From Taklimakanibacter albus (GTDB lineage: Bacteria > Pseudomonadota > Alphaproteobacteria > Rhizobiales > Aestuariivirgaceae), in NCBI RefSeq assembly GCF_016595235.1, contig NZ_JAENHL010000008.1, positions 2,100,961 to 2,164,960 on the forward strand: a DNA stretch of 64,000 bases. The letters are read 5' to 3'. Below the pieces are notes generated by a model. It did not search any database. It saw nothing but the letters and a program-made list of their open reading frames with translations, and was not told the origin of the DNA. Numbering within the stretch: the first letter of the stretch is position 1; each line of letters opens with the position of its first letter. The position numbers were made by a program, and so were the translations under genes. Positions 1 to 7,905 of this stretch are shown here, one piece after another.

Positions 1-167
1 CATTCGGCGAAGGGGACCTTGCAGATCAGGATGACCTGATAGCCGGTCGGGTCGTGACGAAGGATGTTGAGGACGCGCTGCAGGCCGGGACTGTGATGGC
101 CGATCGGTTGCGAACGGAACTCTTCAATGAATTGCCGGTCACGTTCCGCATCGATCTTGTACACCAT
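1..167 (-). CDS. Small conserved protein, C-terminus cut by window edge
   Basis: An open frame of 55 codons begins with ATG at 167 (MVYKIDAERDRQFIEEF) and runs off the left edge. It lies 2 bp after the stop of the HAD gene, so it is the last visible gene of the same operon. The visible part is hydrophilic at first, contains a HHSPGLQRVLN segment, and ends in a hydrophobic strand (YQVILICKVPF). I do not recognise the family with confidence. It faintly recalls short proteins related to the dimethylformamidase small subunit, but that is only an impression. No function is assigned. Confidence 0.6.
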   Translation of the reverse strand, partial: MVYKIDAERDRQFIEEFRSQPIGHHSPGLQRVLNILRHDPTGYQVILICKVPFAE

Positions 168-169
168 GG

Positions 170-838
170 TCAGACCCCGACTGCTCCGCGCTTCTTTTCC
201 GGCCGGTGGGCCGCGAGCACGGATAATATCCGCGACAGATCGTTTGTCACATAGTCCGCATCGGGAAGCTTCGTGCATCCCAGATCATAGGCGATCACCA
301 CGAGACCGGCGGCGCGCGCGGCACGGCGACCGGTGGCGCTGTCCTCGACCGCCGCCACCTGATCGGGCCTCAGCTTGAGACGTGCGGCGCCTGCCATATA
401 GGGTTCGGGATCGGGCTTGCCCTTCGCCACGTCATCGAGGCTCAGCGTGAACTGCATCACATCGGCGAGGCCCAGCGCATCGATATTGGCATCGAGAATC
501 ACGCGGCCGGCATTCGACACGCAGATCTGGGTGATGCCGGCCTCATCGAGCGCCTTGACCGTCTCGAGCGCCAGTGGCATCGGCTTCAGGACCTTGCGGT
601 GGCGCACATAATAATCGTCATTGGCGCGGTTCCACTCGGCCTCGCTGGCCGTGGCCGGCATGCGCGCCGCAATCGCCTTCCACACATCGCCCATATGCAC
701 ACCGCGGAACTCATCGCCCTGGATATCGGAAATATCGACATTCCAGTTGGCGCAGGCGGCCAGCAAGGCATCGTGATGCAAAGGCTCGCTGTCAACCAGC
801 GTACCGTCCACATCCCAGGCTACAGCGCGAATAGTCAT
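170..838 (-). CDS. HAD-superfamily hydrolase (beta-phosphoglucomutase/sugar phosphatase type)
   Basis: The 222-residue protein has all four HAD motifs: DVDGT (nucleophile D9, general acid D11), VSNAG with S108, K141 in GKPDPEPY, and EDS at 165-167. The helical insert between motifs I and II is the C1 cap of phosphatases and phosphoglucomutases that act on small sugar phosphates. Its ATG overlaps the kinase stop by one base (TGATG), so the two are translationally coupled. A cytosolic role on a sugar phosphate made by the neighbouring FGGY kinase is inferred. Phosphatase versus mutase cannot be settled from sequence. Confidence 0.85.
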   Translation of the reverse strand: MTIRAVAWDVDGTLVDSEPLHHDALLAACANWNVDISDIQGDEFRGVHMGDVWKAIAARMPATASEAEWNRANDDYYVRHRKVLKPMPLALETVKALDEAGITQICVSNAGRVILDANIDALGLADVMQFTLSLDDVAKGKPDPEPYMAGAARLKLRPDQVAAVEDSATGRRAARAAGLVVIAYDLGCTKLPDADYVTNDLSRILSVLAAHRPEKKRGAVGV

Positions 839-2346
839 CAGGTCTCCTTGATATCGAGCGCCGCGATCGGCGGATAAAGCTTGCGGAAAGAGGCGTAGCC
901 TTGCGCATAGGCGCCGGCCTTGGCGGGATCGGGCTCAAGCCGGTCGGCATGGCTCACGAAACGCGAGATGGCCGACCAATCGGTGGCGAGGCCCATGCCC
1001 ATCGCCGCCGTGTAAGCGGCGCCGAGACAGGAGCCTGGATGGCCGGCGAGGCGTTGCACCGGCTTCTGCAACACATCGGCGACGATCTGCATCCACACGG
1101 TGCTCTTCGAGCCGCCGTCGGAGGCGAGATAGATCTCGGTGGCATGGCCCATGTCGTTCAACACCTCGATATGATGCGCGATGCCATAGGCATAGGCCTC
1201 GAGCAAGGCGCGCCAGAGATGTTTCGGCTCATGGGCGAGACTCAGTCCCACCACGGCGCCGCGGACATCGGCATCATGGACCGGTGTCTTCTCACCGAGG
1301 AAGTAGGGCAATATCTGCACACCCTGGGCGCCCGGCGGCACTGTTTCCGCCAGACGGTCGAGCCATTGATGCAAAGTGAGGCCGGCGCGTTCCGCCCTGT
1401 CGCGCTCGCCGCCGGCGAAATTGGCGACGAACCAGTTGAGGCCGGAGCCGCCGGTCGCCATGCAGCCATTGGGCACATAGAGGCCGGGCACCAGATGATA
1501 GTCGAGATACATGCGCGGATCGGGCGCCACGCGATCGGTGGCGATCAGCACATCGACCGAGCCGCCGAATTTTAGGAGCACATCGCCGGATTTCGCAATG
1601 CCGGCGGCAAGCGCCGAGGCAATGTGATCGGCAGCGCCGGCGGTCACCGGCGTTCCTTCGAGAAGTCCGGTTTCCTTGGCCGCCTTGGCGGTGAGGCTCC
1701 CCAACCGCTCATGCGAGAGCGTCTTGCGCGGCAGCGCCTGGCGCGGGATGCCGGCCAGCTTCACCAGCTCGTCGTCGATCTCATGGGTCGCGAGATTGAC
1801 GAAGCCGCCTTCCAGCGCCCAGTTCTGCTCGACGGCGCGCTCACCGGTGAGCCGCCAGTTGATATAGTCATAAGAGCCGAAGACCGTGCCGATGCGGGCG
1901 AATATCTCGGGCTCATGCTTCTTGATCCACAGAAGCTTGGCGATGACGAGCTGCTGATTGACGCCATTGCCGGTCTTGCGCGTGAAGGCCTGCTCGTCGA
2001 CCTGCTGGCGCAGCTCGGCCACTTCCGCGGCGCAGCGCGCATCGCTCTGCTGGATGCTGGGGCGCAGCAAGTGGCCCTCGGCATCGAGCAGCACGACCGC
2101 CGGCAGCATGCCGGCGGTGCCGATCGCCTTGATGTCCTGAGGCTTGAGCCCGCCGACCTCCAGCAATTCGCGGGTGATCTCGCAGACATTCGCCCACCAC
2201 TGCTCGGGATTTTCCTCGGCCCCGGCCGGATGCGGCGCGGTCAGCGTCACCGGCCGCGAAGCGATATGAACGATGCGGTCCGGCAATTCGATCAGGATGC
2301 CGATCGTCGAGGTCGTGCCGATATCGAGGCCGATGACGTAAGACAT
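838..2346 (-). CDS. FGGY-family carbohydrate kinase (xylulokinase-like)
   Basis: The 502-residue protein starts with the phosphate-binding loop GLDIGTTST and keeps the usual FGGY length and two-domain layout. The likely catalytic Asp lies in GAADHIASAL near residue 240, and the C-terminal glycine-rich adenosine-binding loop is SDGGSKSTVW. Family members phosphorylate pentoses, pentuloses, polyols or similar sugars with ATP in the cytosol. The gene starts 14 bp after the BtpA-like gene and overlaps the HAD gene, so it is in the core of this operon. Xylulokinase is the nearest recognisable type, but the substrate is unknown. Confidence 0.88.
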   Translation of the reverse strand: MSYVIGLDIGTTSTIGILIELPDRIVHIASRPVTLTAPHPAGAEENPEQWWANVCEITRELLEVGGLKPQDIKAIGTAGMLPAVVLLDAEGHLLRPSIQQSDARCAAEVAELRQQVDEQAFTRKTGNGVNQQLVIAKLLWIKKHEPEIFARIGTVFGSYDYINWRLTGERAVEQNWALEGGFVNLATHEIDDELVKLAGIPRQALPRKTLSHERLGSLTAKAAKETGLLEGTPVTAGAADHIASALAAGIAKSGDVLLKFGGSVDVLIATDRVAPDPRMYLDYHLVPGLYVPNGCMATGGSGLNWFVANFAGGERDRAERAGLTLHQWLDRLAETVPPGAQGVQILPYFLGEKTPVHDADVRGAVVGLSLAHEPKHLWRALLEAYAYGIAHHIEVLNDMGHATEIYLASDGGSKSTVWMQIVADVLQKPVQRLAGHPGSCLGAAYTAAMGMGLATDWSAISRFVSHADRLEPDPAKAGAYAQGYASFRKLYPPIAALDIKET

Positions 2347-2360
2347 GGGGGCGTGATCCG

Positions 2361-3161
2361 TTAACGCAGGGTCGCGACCTTGTCCATGAAGCGCTTGACG
2401 CGGGCAGCGTCGACGGCGTTCCAGGTGTTGCCGTCGACCTTGAAGTGGGTGCCGATGATGACACCGTCGGCGACCGACAGCACGTCGGTGACATTGTCGA
2501 TATTGACGCCGGTATTGGCGAAGACCGGCACATTCTTCAGCGTGTCCTTCACCTTGCGCAGATCGGACTGCACCGCGGGCTCGCCGGTCAAGGGGCCCGA
2601 CACCAGAATGGCATCGGCGAGCGAGGAGAAGACGGCACTCTTGGCGCGCAGCTCGATCGAACGCTGGTCGAGCGAATGGGCGAATTCAGCATTGATGTTG
2701 AACAAAAGCTTCATGTCCGAGCGGCCGAGATTCTTGCGCAAGCGCGCGGCGCCGGCGCAATCGGGCTCCCAGATGCCCATATCGGAGGCGAAGACGCCGG
2801 TGAAGATCTCGCGCACGAAAGCCGCACCCGTGACGGCGCCGATCGCGACGCTGGCCTTGGGATCCCAGAGATAATTGACGCCGAAAGGCACTTTGAGCGC
2901 CGGCTTCACCGCCTGCACGACCGCCGTCATGGCGGCAATGCCTTCATGTGGTGCGGCAAAAACATAAGGACGATCATTCTCATTGCCGAACATGATGGCG
3001 TCGACGCCACCGGCCTGCAGCTTCTCCACATCCTTCAGTACATCGGCGATGAGCTTCTCGACGCCGCCTGCCGCATCATAGAGCGGCGCGCCCGGCAAGG
3101 CCCCGATATGAGCCATGGCGATAACGGGCTTCTTCTTGGCGCCAAAGAATTCGAACGGCAT
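2361..3161 (-). CDS. BtpA/SgcQ-family TIM-barrel protein
   Basis: The start is ATG 3161 (MPFEFFGAKKKPVIAMAH), preceded by a good AGGAGA ribosome site. The frame stays open further upstream, but that part overlaps the regulator gene and is rejected. The 266-residue protein has the BtpA/SgcQ signatures AHIGALPGAP near the start, DAIMFGNENDRPY, and FVREIFTGVFASDMGIWEPD. BtpA was linked to photosystem I assembly in cyanobacteria, whereas SgcQ-like proteins sit in bacterial sugar operons. The context here (DeoR regulator, sugar kinase, HAD) supports the sugar role, perhaps an aldolase or isomerase-like TIM-barrel enzyme. The reaction is not known. Confidence 0.82.
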   Translation of the reverse strand: MPFEFFGAKKKPVIAMAHIGALPGAPLYDAAGGVEKLIADVLKDVEKLQAGGVDAIMFGNENDRPYVFAAPHEGIAAMTAVVQAVKPALKVPFGVNYLWDPKASVAIGAVTGAAFVREIFTGVFASDMGIWEPDCAGAARLRKNLGRSDMKLLFNINAEFAHSLDQRSIELRAKSAVFSSLADAILVSGPLTGEPAVQSDLRKVKDTLKNVPVFANTGVNIDNVTDVLSVADGVIIGTHFKVDGNTWNAVDAARVKRFMDKVATLR

Positions 3162-3193
3162 GATAGTCTGTCTCCTGGTCGTGTAGTGATCGT

Positions 3194-4054
3194 TCAAGAT
3201 GTGATGGTGGCGGGATTGGCGAGACGGATCTCGACATTGGCCTTGGCAAGCGCCTCGGCAAGCTCGCCCGAGGGCGCGGCATCGGTGATCAGCATGTCGA
3301 TGCTGTCGAGGCCGGCGACCTGGACGAGCGACAGGCGATTGAATTTCGCAGAGTCGCAGAGCAGCACCTTGCGGCTGGAGCGACGCAAATAGACGCGCTT
3401 CAGCTCGCTGTCTTCCAGCGAGTAGTCGAAGAAGCCGGCCTCGGTCAGTCCGGCGGCGCCGATGAAGGCGATATCGAACCAGAGCTGCTCGAACTGGGCG
3501 ACGGCGGTCGGTCCGCACATCGACATCTCATCGCCGCGCACCTCGCCGCCCGGCAAATAGACATCGCGTCTTTCGCGCCCCAACAAGCTCGCGACGCGCA
3601 GCGAATTGGTGAAGATCTTGATGGAAGGAAGCGCGCGCAGGCGCGCCGCCAGCACGAAAGCGCTCGAGCCGACATCGATCGCCACCGACTGGCGGGTGCC
3701 GAGAAGGCTCACCGCAACCGTGGCCATCGCTTCCTTGGCGGCATTGTTCTGACGCAGGCGCTGCTCGAAAGCGGGCTCCTCGCGATCGAAAGCGAGTGCG
3801 GCCGTGCCTTCGGGCGCGATGGCGCCACCATGGGTGCGCACCAGCCGGCCCTCGGTCTCGAGATCGATGAGGTCGCGGCGGATGGTCATTTCCGAAACAG
3901 CGAGCGCCGCCGCAACTTCAGCGACGGAAACGAAGCCGGTCTTGCGCAGCTGCTCGATGATATGAGCCTGGCGCAATTCGACCGGCAGGCGCCGGCCGGT
4001 CTCGCTTCGCGATTCTGTGACGTTGGAGTCAGGCGTTTCCGATGGTGACACCAT
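3194..4054 (-). CDS. DeoR/GlpR-family transcriptional regulator
   Basis: The 286-residue protein has an N-terminal winged helix-turn-helix (VAEVAAALAVSEMTIRRDL, then EGRLVRTHGG), the hallmark of DeoR/GlpR. A sugar-phosphate-sensing DeoRC domain follows, with DVGSSAFVLA and a conserved LPGGEVR-type segment. It is the first gene of the minus-strand sugar operon and diverges from a short-chain dehydrogenase gene 139 bp away. Such proteins normally repress their own operon and release DNA when a sugar phosphate binds. Autoregulation and control of the divergent gene are inferred. Confidence 0.9.
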   Translation of the reverse strand: MVSPSETPDSNVTESRSETGRRLPVELRQAHIIEQLRKTGFVSVAEVAAALAVSEMTIRRDLIDLETEGRLVRTHGGAIAPEGTAALAFDREEPAFEQRLRQNNAAKEAMATVAVSLLGTRQSVAIDVGSSAFVLAARLRALPSIKIFTNSLRVASLLGRERRDVYLPGGEVRGDEMSMCGPTAVAQFEQLWFDIAFIGAAGLTEAGFFDYSLEDSELKRVYLRRSSRKVLLCDSAKFNRLSLVQVAGLDSIDMLITDAAPSGELAEALAKANVEIRLANPATITS

Positions 4055-4115
4055 CCGAATCCCCCGGTTTGCGTGAGTTCACGTGTGAGATAACACAAAT
4101 GAGAGAGATATCAAA

Positions 4116-4129
4116 CATATTCGAACATA
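4116..4129. promoter_or_regulatory. Candidate DeoR/GlpR-type operator in divergent promoter
   Basis: In the AT-rich gap between the DeoR-type gene and the SDR gene lies CATATTCGAACATA, a near-palindrome centred on TTCGAA. Its reverse strand, TATGTTCGAATATG, resembles the ATGTTCG half-site reported for GlpR-type regulators. No other comparably symmetric site was seen in the gap. Assignment to the neighbouring regulator is inference. Confidence 0.35.
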
Positions 4130-4193
4130 GTTTACACCATAATTCTGTCACGCTATGTGTATTTCCGAACAAATTGTGGGAATTAAGACTGAG

Positions 4194-4991
4194 ATGCCAA
4201 ATCCAACCGCCCTTCTCGCATCCGATCTCAAAGGCAAGACCGCCATCGTCACCGGCGGCGCCACCGGCATCGGCCGGGCGATCGCCGGCTCGCTCGCGGC
4301 GCATGGGGTGCGGATCGTGCTGGCCGACCTCAATCTGGACGCGGCCAAGAAGGCGGCAGCGGAGCTCAGCCCCGACGCCCTCGCCTTCGGCCTCGATGTC
4401 AGCAAACGCGCCGAGGTGGAGCGGAGCTTCGCGCTCATCGAAAAGACGGTCAGCAATTATGACATCCTGATCGCCAATGCCGGCGTGTCGACGATGAACC
4501 GCGCCATCGACATCACCGATGAGGAATGGGATTTCAATTTCGCGGTGAACATCAAAGGCGTCTTCCTGACCAACCAGGCGGCAGTTCGCTATTTCCTCAA
4601 GACCGAGCGCAAGGGCGTGATCGTCAACACCGCCTCGCTCGCCGCCAAGGTCGGCGCTCCACTGCTCGCGCATTATTCGGCGAGCAAATTCGCGGTGCTG
4701 GGCTGGACACAGTCGCTCGCCCGCGAGGTCGCTCCGCAAGGCATCCGCGTCAATGCGGTATGCCCGGGCTTCGTCAAGACCTCGATGCAGGACCGTGAGG
4801 TCGCCTGGGAAGCGCAACTACGCGGCATCACACCGGAGCAGGTGATCAAGGAATATGTGGGGCAGACACCGCTCGGCCGGCTCGAAACGCCGGAAGATAT
4901 CGCGGGATTGGCGACCTTCCTGTGCTCGGATGCCGCCCGCTTCATGACCGGGCAAGGCATCAATGTCACCGGCGGCGTCTATATGGGGTGA
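4194..4991 (+). CDS. Short-chain dehydrogenase/reductase (SDR)
   Basis: The 265-residue protein shows the classical SDR set: the NAD(P)-binding TGGATGIG at the N-terminus, NAG in IANAGVS, the catalytic Ser in NTASLAAK, YSASK with the catalytic Tyr and Lys, and PGFVKT after it. It is a cytosolic oxidoreductase, probably acting on a sugar, polyol or sugar acid given the operon opposite. ATG 4194 (MPNPTALLAS) leaves the usual short lead before the Rossmann fold. ATG 4155 in the same frame is possible, but neither has a strong ribosome site. The gene stands alone, divergent from the DeoR-type regulator. Confidence 0.9.
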   Translation: MPNPTALLASDLKGKTAIVTGGATGIGRAIAGSLAAHGVRIVLADLNLDAAKKAAAELSPDALAFGLDVSKRAEVERSFALIEKTVSNYDILIANAGVSTMNRAIDITDEEWDFNFAVNIKGVFLTNQAAVRYFLKTERKGVIVNTASLAAKVGAPLLAHYSASKFAVLGWTQSLAREVAPQGIRVNAVCPGFVKTSMQDREVAWEAQLRGITPEQVIKEYVGQTPLGRLETPEDIAGLATFLCSDAARFMTGQGINVTGGVYMG

Positions 4992-5009
4992 AGAGACTGG
5001 AGAAGAGGT

Positions 5010-5429
5010 TCAGGCCTCTTCCTCAACCGTCCAAGTGTGAGTGATCGTCGCCGTTTTGGCGAGCATGATCGAAGCCGAACAATATTTCTCGGCCGACAGA
5101 TCAATTGCGCGCTTCACCGCGGCTTCCTTGAGGTTGCGGCCCTTCAGCTTGTAGGTGAGATGAATGGCGGTGAAGATCTTGGGGTCGGTCGGCGCGCGCT
5201 CGGCGGTCGCCTCGACATCACAACTCGTCACCGCCTCGCGGCCCTTCTCCAGAATATGCACGACATCGAAGGCGGTGCAGCCGGCAAGGCCGACGAGCAG
5301 CATCTCCATCGGCCGGATGCCGAGATTGCGGCCGCCGGCTTCCGGCGCGCCATCCATCACCACGGCATGGCCACTGCCTGATTCACCTACGAAAGTCCGG
5401 CCTTCCAGCCATTGAACGCGCGCCTTCAT
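5010..5429 (-). CDS. OsmC/Ohr-family peroxidase-like protein
   Basis: The 139-residue protein matches OsmC family size and carries its two redox cysteines: C51 in LAGCTAFDV and C117 in EKYCSASIML. OsmC/Ohr proteins reduce organic hydroperoxides with these thiols, using lipoylated or dithiol partners, in the cytosol. The central MEMLLVGLAGC segment fits the YhfA-like subgroup. It lies about 40 bp downstream of the ROK-like gene on the same strand and could be read with it. Confidence 0.88.
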   Translation of the reverse strand: MKARVQWLEGRTFVGESGSGHAVVMDGAPEAGGRNLGIRPMEMLLVGLAGCTAFDVVHILEKGREAVTSCDVEATAERAPTDPKIFTAIHLTYKLKGRNLKEAAVKRAIDLSAEKYCSASIMLAKTATITHTWTVEEEA

Positions 5430-5470
5430 CGTCTTGCCACTCTCTCAATTCAGCTCGCCCGGCTATAAAC

Positions 5471-6352
5471 CTAGAGACGGCCATTGGCCAGCGCCGCGCC
5501 GATCATGCCGGCCCTGCCCTTGAGAAATGACTGGTGGATCTGCACGTCCTTGGCCGGCTGGTGCCAGATACCGAGGCGCGCCGCCTCGCCAAGAGCGCGC
5601 CAATAAGGCCCGTCGAGGCTCGCCAGCCCGCCACCGACGACCACACGCTGCGGATCGAGCATGTTCACCAGAAGCGCAATGGCATTGCCCAGAATATGGC
5701 CACCGCGATGGAGAAGATTGACGGCACCCGGCTCACCTCTCTCGGCGGCGCTCAGCAGGTCACGGGCGGTTTCGACCGCAAGCCCCGACTCGCGCGCCCG
5801 GCGTAGAAGACCGGCGCCGCCGGCGCTGTCTTCTATGACATCGGTGCCGTCATGGCCATTGGCCAGGTCGACCGGGCTCATGCCGAGACAGATGGCCCAG
5901 CCATGAGCGCCATTATAGCAATCCTCGCCCTTCATCAGGACGCTCGATATGCCGGTGCCGGCATTGACATAGACCCATTGCGCCGCATCGCGGCCGGCGC
6001 CGAAGCGGGCCTCGGCCAGAGCCGCGGCGTGAACATCGGATTCGATCACGATCGTCTCGAAGTCGCTGAAGGCCTGGCGCAGCTCCTTCTCGCATACATG
6101 CACGCGATGAGCGCTGACGATCCGCCCATCATTGTCCACAAGCTCGCATATGCCGATACCGATCTTCGAGACTTCCAAACCGGCGCGCAGTTTCGCAACG
6201 CTGTCTTTCAGCTGCGCCAGATAGGCGGAACCCGTTTCGGCAAGCACAGGCGTATCGAGGATCTCCTCGGCGATCACCTCGCCCTTGGCGAGGTCGATGA
6301 GACCGATCGCCGTCTTGCTGCCGCCGATGTCGATGCCGATCGCGCGTGTCAT
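5471..6352 (-). CDS. ROK-like sugar kinase or regulator lacking the zinc motif
   Basis: The start is ATG 6352 (MTRAIGIDIGGSKTA), which overlaps the bicupin stop as ATGA, implying coupled translation. The 293-residue protein opens with the ASKHA phosphate-binding loop GIDIGGSKT, has a second one at VYVNAGTGISS, and an adenosine-binding VVVGGGLAS near the end. No helix-turn-helix is present, so it is an enzyme rather than an XylR-type repressor. The CxCGxxGCxE zinc motif of ROK kinases is missing: the matching stretch reads GWAICLGMSPVDLANGHDG. It may be a divergent glucokinase or N-acetylhexosamine kinase. The substrate is unknown. Confidence 0.8.
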   Translation of the reverse strand: MTRAIGIDIGGSKTAIGLIDLAKGEVIAEEILDTPVLAETGSAYLAQLKDSVAKLRAGLEVSKIGIGICELVDNDGRIVSAHRVHVCEKELRQAFSDFETIVIESDVHAAALAEARFGAGRDAAQWVYVNAGTGISSVLMKGEDCYNGAHGWAICLGMSPVDLANGHDGTDVIEDSAGGAGLLRRARESGLAVETARDLLSAAERGEPGAVNLLHRGGHILGNAIALLVNMLDPQRVVVGGGLASLDGPYWRALGEAARLGIWHQPAKDVQIHQSFLKGRAGMIGAALANGRL

Positions 6353-7206
6353 GGTTTTACCTGATAGTGGGGAGCGACGCCGAAAACGAATTCGGCCGGT
6401 TCCTTGCCCATATTCCAATATTGATGCTTCACGCCGGCCGGAATGAAGAACCCATCCTTGGGATGGATCTCGAACCAGGTCTGGCCGTCCTGCTCAGGCA
6501 CCAGCACATTGAGCGTACCGGAGAGCAGATAGAGACATTCGTCACCATCGTGGACTTGGAGCGAAGAAGCGCGGCCCGGCGCGACGCTGCTGCGACCAGC
6601 GGTCAGATGCTCGGTCGCGGCATAGAGACCCGTCAGCATGCCCTGGTCCTTGCCGTCGAGTTCCCACAGGAGATCAGCATCGCCCATCACCCGCATGGTG
6701 CCCGACTGGCGCCGCTCATCGGCGGCCATCGGCCAGCGGCCGATGAATTCGATCTGCTGGTATTTCGACTGCTCTACATAAGGCCTCGTGCGGGCATAGG
6801 GACCCGATGTGCCGGTCGAGGGCGGTGGTGCGAAATATTCGAGCACCCGCAAAGGCTCATCTGAAAGGCTGAAGCCATGATGCCAGGTGTTCTTGCGGAA
6901 GAAGATCGCCTCGCCCGCTTTCGCCACATGCACTTCGCCGGTCTCGGGATTGGCTGACCCCAGAGTGCCTTCCAATACATAAAGAACCTCATCGGCGCCG
7001 AAGACGGTGGGACGGTCCTTCGAATGACGGAAGGCGCCGCGCGGCGGCAGGCCGAAAACGAGCTGATGGATCTTGTCGGTCGAGGCATAGATCCAGTCAT
7101 CGACGAACCCCGCCTGCTCATCGCCCCAGAGGAAGCGCGTCACCCCGGCATAGGGAATGTGGGTGGCGCCGCTGAAAGTAGGGCGCGGCGAGGATTTATA
7201 GGCCAT
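6349..7206 (-). CDS. Bicupin protein (two cupin domains)
   Basis: The 285-residue protein contains two cupin barrels. The first has DEVLYVLEGT and KNTWHHGF at about residues 75-115. The second has VHDGDECLYLLSGT and PAGVKHQYWN at about residues 215-265. The His/Glu residues in these motifs normally bind a metal ion. Bicupins include sugar isomerases and dioxygenases, as well as binding proteins. It is first in a minus-strand unit with the ROK-like gene, and diverges from a TetR-type regulator across a palindromic site, suggesting ligand-controlled expression. No specific reaction is claimed. Confidence 0.82.
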   Translation of the reverse strand: MAYKSSPRPTFSGATHIPYAGVTRFLWGDEQAGFVDDWIYASTDKIHQLVFGLPPRGAFRHSKDRPTVFGADEVLYVLEGTLGSANPETGEVHVAKAGEAIFFRKNTWHHGFSLSDEPLRVLEYFAPPPSTGTSGPYARTRPYVEQSKYQQIEFIGRWPMAADERRQSGTMRVMGDADLLWELDGKDQGMLTGLYAATEHLTAGRSSVAPGRASSLQVHDGDECLYLLSGTLNVLVPEQDGQTWFEIHPKDGFFIPAGVKHQYWNMGKEPAEFVFGVAPHYQVKP

Positions 7207-7241
7207 GGGTCTCCCGCTTGAATGAAGGCTCTTGATTTTGA

Positions 7242-7255
7242 ACTGACCGGACAGT
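7242..7255. promoter_or_regulatory. Candidate TetR operator
   Basis: ACTGACCGGACAGT is a palindrome (ACTG-A-CCGG-A-CAGT) of the TGACCGGTCA type often bound by TetR-family repressors. It lies between the bicupin start (7206) and the TetR start (7267), so a bound repressor would cover both promoters. It would fall inside the reading frame if the upstream TetR start at 7222 were used, which favours the 7267 start. Confidence 0.5.
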
Positions 7256-7266
7256 ACAATAAAAAA

Positions 7267-7902
7267 ATGGGGAAAGGCAAGACCAAGCGGAATACTCGCG
7301 ATCTCATTCTCGATGCGGCCGAGATTATCGTCGATCGGGATGGCGTGAACTCACTCACCTTCGATGCGCTCGCCGCCGAGGCAGGTGTCAGCAAAGGCAC
7401 GACGCTCTATCATTTCGACTGCAAGGAGGCCCTGACCTCCGCAATGATCGAACGTTTCGTCGCCCGCTTCGACACCGCCTGGGCCGATGCCATCCATGAG
7501 GACAAGGAAACACTCGGGCGCAAGGTACGCGCCTATGTGACGGCGACCTTCAATGGCGAGGCGATCACCGGGAAAACCTTCGACAAGGTCAATGGTGCGA
7601 TCACCGCGGCCTTGACGAATTTCCCCGACCGCGTCGAGCCGGTGCGCCAGCAGGGCCAGCGCCATCAGGCGGCGATCGAGGCCGATGGGCTCGACCCGGT
7701 CTTCGCCACCATCATCCGCATGGCCAATGACGGTCTGTGGTTCGCCGAGAGCTTCAACCTCATGCGCTACGACCCGAAGCTCAAACAGGCGGTGGCCGAG
7801 CGGCTCGTCTCCTGGTCGAAGCTGCAGAACCTGCCGACCGCCGAGACGCGCGGCGGTGGAGACGCGGCGCCCCAGGACAAGAAGCTCGTCGCCGGCGAAT
7901 AG
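7267..7902 (+). CDS. TetR/AcrR-family transcriptional regulator
   Basis: The 211-residue protein has the TetR N-terminal helix-turn-helix: RDLILDAAEIIVDRDG, then LAAEAGVSKGTTLYHF with the typical GT-YYHF-like recognition helix. A helical ligand-binding domain follows, with no clear ligand signature. ATG 7267 (MGKGKTKRNT) is chosen over an in-frame ATG at 7222 because a palindromic operator lies between them. It diverges from the bicupin/ROK unit and is the obvious candidate repressor of it and of itself. Confidence 0.87.
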   Translation: MGKGKTKRNTRDLILDAAEIIVDRDGVNSLTFDALAAEAGVSKGTTLYHFDCKEALTSAMIERFVARFDTAWADAIHEDKETLGRKVRAYVTATFNGEAITGKTFDKVNGAITAALTNFPDRVEPVRQQGQRHQAAIEADGLDPVFATIIRMANDGLWFAESFNLMRYDPKLKQAVAERLVSWSKLQNLPTAETRGGGDAAPQDKKLVAGE

Positions 7903-7905
7903 GCC

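Noticed and set aside
2361-3518. Longer BtpA-like protein of 385 residues
   Set aside because: The extra N-terminal part overlaps the DeoR gene and is Arg-rich mirror sequence. The ATG at 3161 has a clear ribosome site.
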